Part shown: positions 53,500 through 58,822 of the stretch, in pieces
Position numbering within the stretch: the stretch's first letter is position 1
Layout: every line of letters starts with the position of its first letter
DNA from: Rhodococcus sp. KRD162
Lineage (GTDB): Bacteria > Actinomycetota > Actinomycetes > Mycobacteriales > Mycobacteriaceae
Length of the DNA: 58,822 nt
NCBI RefSeq assembly: GCF_017168335.1
Contig: NZ_JABFAU010000077.1
Span: forward strand, 1-58,822
Direction of reading: 5' to 3'
The notes under the pieces: model-generated
Seen by the model: only the letters and a program-made list of their open reading frames with translations
What the model was told of the DNA's origin: nothing
Database searches by the model: none
Position numbers and translations under genes: made by a program

Positions 53500-54269
53500 C
53501 AAAAGCATTGTGGCGCATCATTGTTGCGACTGTCGTTGCCGTAGTCGTCGTCGGCGTCGCCGGAGCTGCAACCACGGTGGCGATTGCATACGGCTTCACC
53601 ACGCCGAAGGTGCAGTCCTTCCACTACGCTGCCGACAGGACTGTCGCAGCTGAAAATCTCTCGTTCTCAACGAGGTTCGCACAGTTGACGGTGTCGACGA
53701 GTCCCGACGCGGATCTGCATGTGCAGGCCGGTGGAGAGTATCGAGGGGACACTCCGACCGTCGAGATCAGCGACGATGGATCGACTATCGCAGTGGAATG
53801 TTCCGGCTCGAATCGAGGGTGGTGTGATCTCGATGTCGAGCTACGCATACCTGCCGGATCGACACTCGGCATCGACGGGTTAGCGGGGGAGGTCCTGCTC
53901 GCCGACGTCGATGCCGACACCACGGTGACGACCTCGACCGGGTCGGTGCTCGCTCGCGGGCTGAGCGGAACACTGAGTGTGACAACTCGGTTCGGCGACA
54001 TCGACATCTCCGACGCTGCCTTGTCCGAGGTCGAGGTGAACACGATCTTCGGACAAGTTGTCGTGGACTCTCGCGTGCCGCCCGACTCGATGCGCATACA
54101 GAACACGAGGGGGGACAGCACGATCACGCTTCCCGGTGCCGAGTCCTACGACGTCGCGGCGGAGTCGGAGAAGGGGGACGTCGAGATCGAGGTGATCGAC
54201 GATCCGCGTTCGCCGAGATCGGTGTCCGCCACCAGCGAAGAGGGGCGGATCTCGGTCGGACGCCGGTAG
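53496..54269 (+). CDS. DUF4097 domain membrane-anchored protein
   Basis: 257 residues. A single N-terminal membrane helix (IIVATVVAVVVVGVAGAATT) then a right-handed beta-helix-like DUF4097/LiaF-type domain with short repeats (LSFSTRFAQLTVSTSPDAD, TTSTGSVLARGLSGTLSVTTRFGDI). Proteins of this type sit next to LuxR two-component systems and dampen or feed the sensor. GTG start overlaps the regulator stop by 4 bases. Confidence 0.85.
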   Translation: MTKALWRIIVATVVAVVVVGVAGAATTVAIAYGFTTPKVQSFHYAADRTVAAENLSFSTRFAQLTVSTSPDADLHVQAGGEYRGDTPTVEISDDGSTIAVECSGSNRGWCDLDVELRIPAGSTLGIDGLAGEVLLADVDADTTVTTSTGSVLARGLSGTLSVTTRFGDIDISDAALSEVEVNTIFGQVVVDSRVPPDSMRIQNTRGDSTITLPGAESYDVAAESEKGDVEIEVIDDPRSPRSVSATSEEGRISVGRR

Positions 54270-54380
54270 TGCTCGGTGACTGCGCGGACGGTGACTGCGC
54301 GGTCGGGGATGGACGGGGGCTGCGAGAGTTGTGGCGTTGGGGTCGTACTGCCGGGTCGCACCGAGCGGGAAGCGTGCGAG

Positions 54381-54668
54381 TCAGGGACGGGGCAGCCGTC
54401 GATGTAGCGGGTTGGAGGTTGTTCGGCTCGAGGATCGGCCGCTGTGCGGAATGGACGAGACCACGGTAGGTGCATCGGCGGTGGCTCGCGATGCATCGTG
54501 CGCCTTCATTGCGGCACTGTTCCCCCGGCCCAGGGCAGGGGAGGAGATTTTCCGTGCGGCTGCCCCTCCGCATTCGGGGCACGGCACCTCGGAGGGCACG
54601 TCGGACATGGGAAATATCTGGTCGACGGGTGCGCATCGCCCGGCGCAACGAAAGCTGTAGGTCGGCAC
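54381..54668 (-). CDS. fmdB: FmdB-family zinc-ribbon protein
   Basis: 95 residues. PTYSFRC and the later CPECGG are the FmdB zinc-ribbon Cys pairs. The remainder is a low-complexity Ser/Arg-rich tail that is not conserved. The GTG start matches the family start after MPTYSF. It is divergent from the formamidase gene, its usual companion; FmdB is a putative regulator of that operon. Confidence 0.85.
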   Translation of the reverse strand: MPTYSFRCAGRCAPVDQIFPMSDVPSEVPCPECGGAAARKISSPALGRGNSAAMKAHDASRATADAPTVVSSIPHSGRSSSRTTSNPLHRRLPRP

Positions 54669-54707
54669 GTGTTCGAGAGTAGCGCGATCAGCGGTGTTAC
54701 GGCACAA

Positions 54708-54737
54708 CGTCATACAAGATCAACCGTCATACAAGAT
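54708..54737. repeat. 13-bp direct repeat between fmdB and fmdA
   Basis: CGTCATACAAGAT occurs twice, at 54708-54720 and 54725-54737, a period of 17 bases. It lies between the divergent fmdB and fmdA starts, so it may be a tandem operator, in the style of GntR-like or other helix-turn-helix regulators. No regulator gene is adjacent. Confidence 0.5.
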
Positions 54738-54817
54738 TTACCTGCCAGAACCGACCGCTAGGACCACATCGGTGCAATGATCAAGACAGGAGAATTCAGC
54801 GCAACCGGAGGTGCCGC

Positions 54818-56071
54818 GTGCCAGAACTGCTGTTTCCGCTCGACTCGACCAAGAGTTTCACCGAACAGGACATCGTCGGCCACAACCGATGGCACCCTGA
54901 CATCCCGGCGGCGGTCACGGTCAAACCTGGCACGTCCTTTCGAGCGCACTGTCGCGAATGGTTCGACGGGGCCATCCACAACGACGATTCCGCCGAGGAC
55001 ATTCTCAACGCGCCTCTGAACAACGTGCACACGTTGTCCGGGCCGTTCCACATCGAGGGGGCTGAGCCCGGCGACCTGCTGATCGTCGACATTCTCGACG
55101 TCGGTCCGATCCCGCAGGAGGACTCGGGCCCGCTGGCGGGTCAGGGCTGGGGCTACACGGGCATCTTCGCCAAGCAGAACGGCGGCGGATTCCTCACCGA
55201 TCGATTCCCCGACGCGTACAAGGCGATCTGGGACTCTTCCGGGCAGACGACGACCTCTCGCCACGTACCGCATGTGAAGTACACCGGCATCACTCATCCC
55301 GGGCTCATGGGTACCGCGCCGTCGGCACAGTTGTTGGCGAAGTGGAACGCCCGCGAAGGTGCGCTGATTGCCACGGATCCGAATCGGGTTCCACCACTGG
55401 CGCTGGCCCCCGAACTCGACGGGGCAATTCTGGGGTCGCTGAGCGGTGACGAATTCTCTCGCGTCGCCGGCGAAGCCGCGCGGACGGCACCGCCCCGGGA
55501 GAACGGCGGCAACCAGGACATCAAGAACCTCACCAAAGGTACTCGCGTGTTCTATCCGGTGTTCGTGCCGGGCGCGAAGTTGTCGTTCGGCGATCTGCAC
55601 TTCTCGCAAGGAGACGGTGAGATCACGTTCTGCGGGGCCATCGAAATGGGCGGCTTCATGGATCTGCACGTCGACCTGATCAAGGGCGGCATGGAGACGT
55701 ACGGGGTGAGTGAAAACGCAATCTTCATGCCCGGCAACACCGCCCCGCAATACTCGGAATGGATTGCGTTCTCGGGTATCTCGGTAACTGTCGACGGCGA
55801 GCAGAAGTACCTGGACTCCGACCTGTCGTATCAGAATGCCTGCATGCACGCGATCGACTACCTCACCAAATTCGGATACAGCCCCGAGCAGGCATACCTG
55901 CTGCTAGGGTCTGCACCGATCGAAGGCCGCCTCTCCGGTGTGGTGGACATTCCCAATTCCTGTGCCACCGTATATATCCCGACGGCGATCTTCGACTTTC
56001 CGATAGCGCCGTCAGCCAGCGGACCGTTCCAGATCGATCCGGGAATGGGAGCTCCTCGGGCGCAGTTCTGA
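54818..56071 (+). CDS. fmdA: Formamidase (FmdA/AmiF-type acetamidase/formamidase)
   Basis: 417 residues of the acetamidase/formamidase family. VGHNRWHPDIP, WFDGAIHNDD and GPFHIEGAEPGDLLIVDILDVG are characteristic, as is the late FCGAIEMGGFMDLHVDL. It hydrolyses formamide or short amides to ammonia and acid. GTG start with GGAGG eight bases upstream. Divergent from fmdB. No signal peptide. Confidence 0.95.
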   Translation: MPELLFPLDSTKSFTEQDIVGHNRWHPDIPAAVTVKPGTSFRAHCREWFDGAIHNDDSAEDILNAPLNNVHTLSGPFHIEGAEPGDLLIVDILDVGPIPQEDSGPLAGQGWGYTGIFAKQNGGGFLTDRFPDAYKAIWDSSGQTTTSRHVPHVKYTGITHPGLMGTAPSAQLLAKWNAREGALIATDPNRVPPLALAPELDGAILGSLSGDEFSRVAGEAARTAPPRENGGNQDIKNLTKGTRVFYPVFVPGAKLSFGDLHFSQGDGEITFCGAIEMGGFMDLHVDLIKGGMETYGVSENAIFMPGNTAPQYSEWIAFSGISVTVDGEQKYLDSDLSYQNACMHAIDYLTKFGYSPEQAYLLLGSAPIEGRLSGVVDIPNSCATVYIPTAIFDFPIAPSASGPFQIDPGMGAPRAQF

Positions 56072-56129
56072 TCGATTCGTCTTGATATGACGCAACAGCC
56101 TCGCTGGTCGAGACTTTCGGCCCGGGTGG

Positions 56130-56717
56130 CTAGTCTTTCGCGTCGTGGCCCGCGGTGATGATTTGTTCGACGCGGACCGGCTGGGACTCGACGTCGCTGA
56201 GCGCGAGAACGTCCGCGACAGTCTCCGTGCTACCACCGAGATAGGCACACGGGAAATCGAAGTGCTGGGCCACGCACCAGGTGTGGTCTGCAGGCCACCA
56301 CAGGTTCGGCGACAGTCCCTCGAGCGTGTCGGTTGCACGAGAGACCTGCCCTCTCAGCAGGAAGTAGTTGTAGCCGGCAATGTTCGCGGTCGGTGCCTTG
56401 CCCCGAATGTCGTCGAGGGCGGTATTGCCCTCCCAGACAGCGAAATAGCAATCGCCCGGTGTTGTGGTCTTCCGGACGAGAATTTCGAGGATGGCCGATA
56501 GCTGATCAAGCCAAGGCACACTAGGTCTTTCGGGCACCGGGCGGTGTGTGTTGGGCCGAGCGGGATAGAGGATGCGGGCATAGGCGTCGAACACGGTGGG
56601 GACCAGCGAGCCCACAGTCGTCGTGGGAACGACGTCCAGGCCGTCCACCACCCAGCGTGCTGCCGAGACGTCCTGCTGCAGTTCGCAGTCCGACCATTGT
56701 TGTCGGTGCGTGCTCAA
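56130..56717 (-). CDS. Hypothetical protein (third gene of an unrecognised operon)
   Basis: 195 residues from a TTG at 56717, which follows GGGAGAG at good spacing and overlaps the upstream gene by 4 bases; longer frames are shadow. The protein is soluble, with several Trp residues and a central AVWEGNTALDDIRGKAP, then TANIAGYNYFLLRGQVSRA. No family is recognised. Aromatic-rich short proteins of this sort can be immunity or toxin-like, but nothing here proves it. Confidence 0.6.
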   Translation of the reverse strand: MSTHRQQWSDCELQQDVSAARWVVDGLDVVPTTTVGSLVPTVFDAYARILYPARPNTHRPVPERPSVPWLDQLSAILEILVRKTTTPGDCYFAVWEGNTALDDIRGKAPTANIAGYNYFLLRGQVSRATDTLEGLSPNLWWPADHTWCVAQHFDFPCAYLGGSTETVADVLALSDVESQPVRVEQIITAGHDAKD

Positions 56718-56926
56718 TGGCTCTCCCAGGGTTGTGCTTCGCTGTGATCGTCCCAGGCGGTATCTACGCGAGGATCGCCGATGGTGGCGAAGTGGGGACC
56801 GACGTCGTTGGCGATGTGCCAGGCACGGCCTGCCTGCCAGACGAACGAAGGAACCTGCAGCGTCGTGTGGCCCGTACATTCGAGCCAGTCGGCGGGCGAC
56901 GGATCACAGCACGGTCTCGTGGTCAT
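56714..56926 (-). CDS. Hypothetical small protein (second gene of the operon)
   Basis: 70 residues, soluble, with four Trp and two Cys at the N-terminus (RPCCDPSPADWLECTGH). It starts with ATG at 56926, 22 bases after the first gene, and its stop overlaps the TTG start of the third. No family recognised. The tight spacing supports a real gene. Confidence 0.55.
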   Translation of the reverse strand: MTTRPCCDPSPADWLECTGHTTLQVPSFVWQAGRAWHIANDVGPHFATIGDPRVDTAWDDHSEAQPWESH

Positions 56927-56948
56927 GGCGTGTCCCTCGGTGTTGCAG

Positions 56949-57308
56949 TCATTGTCCGAAAGTCATCCGTAGTTTCTCGTTGATCAGTACGTTCAGCCGC
57001 CTACGGAAGTGCCGGATGGTCGACGCGTCCGGAAGTGGGTCTGCGGCGAACAACGTCCAGCGTAGGTCGGTTCCGTAGCCCCTGTCCGAGGGCAGATCGA
57101 AGCAAATCAAGACGTCAGGTCGTGTTGGCCACAATGAGGTCCAATGCACCAGGCGGGGTGCGTGCACGTCGCCGACGGTCGGCAGTTGCTCGTCGTTCAG
57201 CAACATCAGCCATGGTCGGACGGTCGGACGAGCCGGCTGGGAAAGCGACTCGAAAACAATATGTGGCGGCGCAGGCTGGTTCCTTTTCCTCGAGCCGATC
57301 TGGTGCAT
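56949..57308 (-). CDS. Hypothetical protein (first gene of the operon)
   Basis: 119 residues, soluble, ending LRMTFGQ. It contains VGDVHAPRLVHWTSLWPTRP and CFDLPSDRGYGTDLRWTLFAADP, which look like a small alpha/beta domain. No family recognised. The ATG at 57308 has no clear ribosome site; an ATG at 57206 is an alternative. Divergent from the LexA-controlled DUF222 gene. Confidence 0.5.
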   Translation of the reverse strand: MHQIGSRKRNQPAPPHIVFESLSQPARPTVRPWLMLLNDEQLPTVGDVHAPRLVHWTSLWPTRPDVLICFDLPSDRGYGTDLRWTLFAADPLPDASTIRHFRRRLNVLINEKLRMTFGQ

Positions 57309-57424
57309 CGGTACGACGCTACCGACGTCCGGAGGGGGCGAGGCAACTCATCTTGGTCGCCAAGACTTCGCGTCCGGGTCGACCCCCCATCCGATCCGCA
57401 TATATCGATAAGATGAACACATAA

Positions 57425-57438
57425 GAACGTGTGTTCGA
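57425..57438. promoter_or_regulatory. LexA (SOS) box upstream of the DUF222 gene
   Basis: GAAC-GTGT-GTTC followed by GA matches the actinobacterial SOS box TCGAAC-N4-GTTCGA in the core and right flank. It is 34 bases before the DUF222 ATG. SOS boxes before 13E12/DUF222 genes are known in Mycobacterium tuberculosis. It predicts induction by DNA damage. Confidence 0.72.
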
Positions 57439-57471
57439 AAGTGTGTCGGTGGGTCGCGATAGATTTCGTGC

Positions 57472-58822
57472 ATGCTTTCGGGGGACGGCGGATCAGGGGT
57501 GGACGGCATCGAGACGGTGCCGCCTGCCCCCGAGGTGTCCGATCCCGAACTGTCGGTGTTGGTAGATCGCGTGGAATCCGCGGTCGCCGCATTGACGGAA
57601 CAGGCGTCGGTGTCGTGGACGAACGCCGACCGGCGCGCGGTGCTCCAACGGATGGAAACGGTGACCCGGTCGCTGACTGCGCACTCGCACACCTGGTTGA
57701 ACGAGTTGATCGCGCAGCACGGACTCGATGTATATCCGGGGTCGGTGCCGGCGTCGGTGGCGTGGATGCTGCGGATCACTCCACGCGCGGCCGGGGCACG
57801 GGTACGCCTGGCTGCGGAGTTGGGGGATCGCACTGCATTGTCGGGTGAGGTCCTGCCTGCACTGCTGCCGCACACCGCCGAAGCATTACGGGCCGGGTTG
57901 CTCGACTCCAAGCATGTGCAGATGATCCGCGAATTCTTCCGCCATCTGCCCTCGAGTGTGGACCCGCAGACCCGCGATCTCGCCGAACAGCAGTTGGTGG
58001 GCTACGCATCGACCAGACAACCCGACGACTTCGCCCCGCTGGTGGCGCACCTGGATTCGATCCTCAACCCTGACGGCGACTACGACGAGGACGAGGACGG
58101 AAAGCCGAAGCCCCGGAAGCGACGTGATGCGTTCTTCTACCTCGGTGAGCAGGGTGCCGACGGGATGTCGGAAGGACGCTTCTGCGTCGACCCCGAGCTG
58201 CGGGCCTACCTCGAGGCCTTGTTCTCCAAAGCCGCGAAACCGGGAGTGAACAACCCCGCAGACCCCACATCGGTCGTGCACGAGGGCGAACGTAGCGACC
58301 AGACCGGCGACGACGAGAGCGACAAGACCTCCGGTAAGGATGCTGCAGCACCACCACCGCAGCCGGCACCGACGCCCGACGATGCCGGCTCCAGCGATGC
58401 AGGCCTGTGGGATGGGACGGACTGCAACGGGGACAGCGACTGCGCGGATGATCATGACTTCGGTGACCAATCCTGCGGTGGCAACGGCTGCAGTGAGAGC
58501 GGATGCGGTGAGAGGAATTGCGGCCACGGTACCGACTGTGGTTGCGGCACAGCGTCCGACACTGCGCCTGAACCCGATGACAGAGAAACCGCGGCTGCGG
58601 CGCGAGCTGCCGCCGCGGCTCGGGATCGGCGCACCCAGAACGAACGACATCACGACGCCCTGAAACTGGCGCTCCGGCACACGCTCGCCTCAGGGACCCT
58701 CGGCACCCACCGCGGCCTACCCGTCACCGCCATCATCACCATGACCTTGAAAGACCTCGACGCCGGCTGCGGCTACGCCATGACCGCCACCGGCTCCCGC
58801 GTCTCCATCCGCGACGCCATCA
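57472..58822 (+). CDS. DUF222 / 13E12-repeat family protein (HNH endonuclease type), partial
   Basis: 450 residues visible; the gene runs off the window, so the C-terminal HNH nuclease motif is not seen. The DUF222 domain spans about residues 30-270 (RDLAEQQLVGYAS and DAFFYL are typical). Then comes an unusual acidic Cys/Gly/Asp-rich insert with eight Cys (about residues 314-362), and the frame returns to the family pattern (ALKLALRHTLASG, LPVTAIITMTLKDLDAG). A LexA box precedes the gene. 13E12 proteins are often mobile or multi-copy; the insert is not a usual feature. Confidence 0.88.
   Translation, partial: MLSGDGGSGVDGIETVPPAPEVSDPELSVLVDRVESAVAALTEQASVSWTNADRRAVLQRMETVTRSLTAHSHTWLNELIAQHGLDVYPGSVPASVAWMLRITPRAAGARVRLAAELGDRTALSGEVLPALLPHTAEALRAGLLDSKHVQMIREFFRHLPSSVDPQTRDLAEQQLVGYASTRQPDDFAPLVAHLDSILNPDGDYDEDEDGKPKPRKRRDAFFYLGEQGADGMSEGRFCVDPELRAYLEALFSKAAKPGVNNPADPTSVVHEGERSDQTGDDESDKTSGKDAAAPPPQPAPTPDDAGSSDAGLWDGTDCNGDSDCADDHDFGDQSCGGNGCSESGCGERNCGHGTDCGCGTASDTAPEPDDRETAAAARAAAAARDRRTQNERHHDALKLALRHTLASGTLGTHRGLPVTAIITMTLKDLDAGCGYAMTATGSRVSIRDAI

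Overview
The window is high-GC actinobacterial DNA. A Rhodococcus-like member of the Mycobacteriales is the best guess. The signs are the DUF222/13E12-type gene with an upstream LexA-type box, an MmpL transporter, a DUF3558 lipoprotein, frequent GTG starts and tightly packed operons with 4-base ATGA/GTGA overlaps. I see no tRNA, rRNA, CRISPR array or insertion sequence.

Layout. 1-2.7 kb: azlCD-like branched-chain amino acid exporter, divergent from an XRE-cupin regulator, then a short-chain dehydrogenase. 2.7-27.8 kb: a very large block, all on the minus strand, that looks like one biosynthetic gene cluster or two abutting ones. Read in the direction of transcription it carries: an ABC exporter; malonyl-ACP transacylase; AMP-dependent ligase with a small ACP; PLP aminotransferase; LanB-like tRNA-dependent peptide-modifying enzyme; an SbnA/SbnB-like pair for L-2,3-diaminopropionate; ketoreductase; ACP; dehydratase; a GNAT fused to a large unknown domain; a GcvT-like protein; a fused ketosynthase/chain-length-factor protein; a phosphopantetheinyl-transferase-like protein; a condensation-domain-like acyltransferase; an MFS exporter; a class III lanthionine synthetase (LanKC); a 34-residue lanthipeptide precursor with a Ser-x2-Ser-x4-Cys labionin motif; and a two-component system. 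Nearly all junctions overlap by a few bases. The combination suggests a lipolanthine-like hybrid: a highly reducing type II polyketide chain, diaminopropionate and a ribosomal peptide. Joining the halves into one product is inference.

27.9-33.6 kb: a GNAT, a DUF3558 lipoprotein and its small neighbour, then a CstR/CsoR-type regulon. Four 18-bp operators with the pattern (7-bp arm, 4-bp spacer, 7-bp arm) lie upstream of mmpL, the regulator itself, a 55-residue Cys-rich protein and a DUF302 protein. 33.7-35.5 kb: a retron-like module made of a candidate msr-msd RNA bounded by complementary ends, a retron-type reverse transcriptase, and an overlapping two-helix YrhK-like membrane protein that could be the effector.

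35.5-47.3 kb: a galactoside catabolism locus. It has a minus-strand ABC importer (binding protein, two permeases) with a GH36 alpha-galactosidase, and a divergent plus-strand GH42 beta-galactosidase, DeoR regulator, galT, galK and importer ATPase. The divergent intergenic region has GlpR/DeoR-like half-sites and a strong promoter that predicts a leaderless mRNA. 47.4-49.6 kb: two secreted proteins, closed by a perfect 22-bp-arm terminator. 49.8-54.3 kb: MerR/GyrI-like regulator, small Cys-rich protein, membrane protein, and a NarL-type two-component system with a DUF4097 protein. 54.4-56.1 kb: fmdB-like zinc ribbon divergent from an fmdA-type formamidase. 56.1-57.3 kb: three unrecognised genes in one operon. 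57.4 kb to the end: LexA-type box and a DUF222 protein cut by the window edge.
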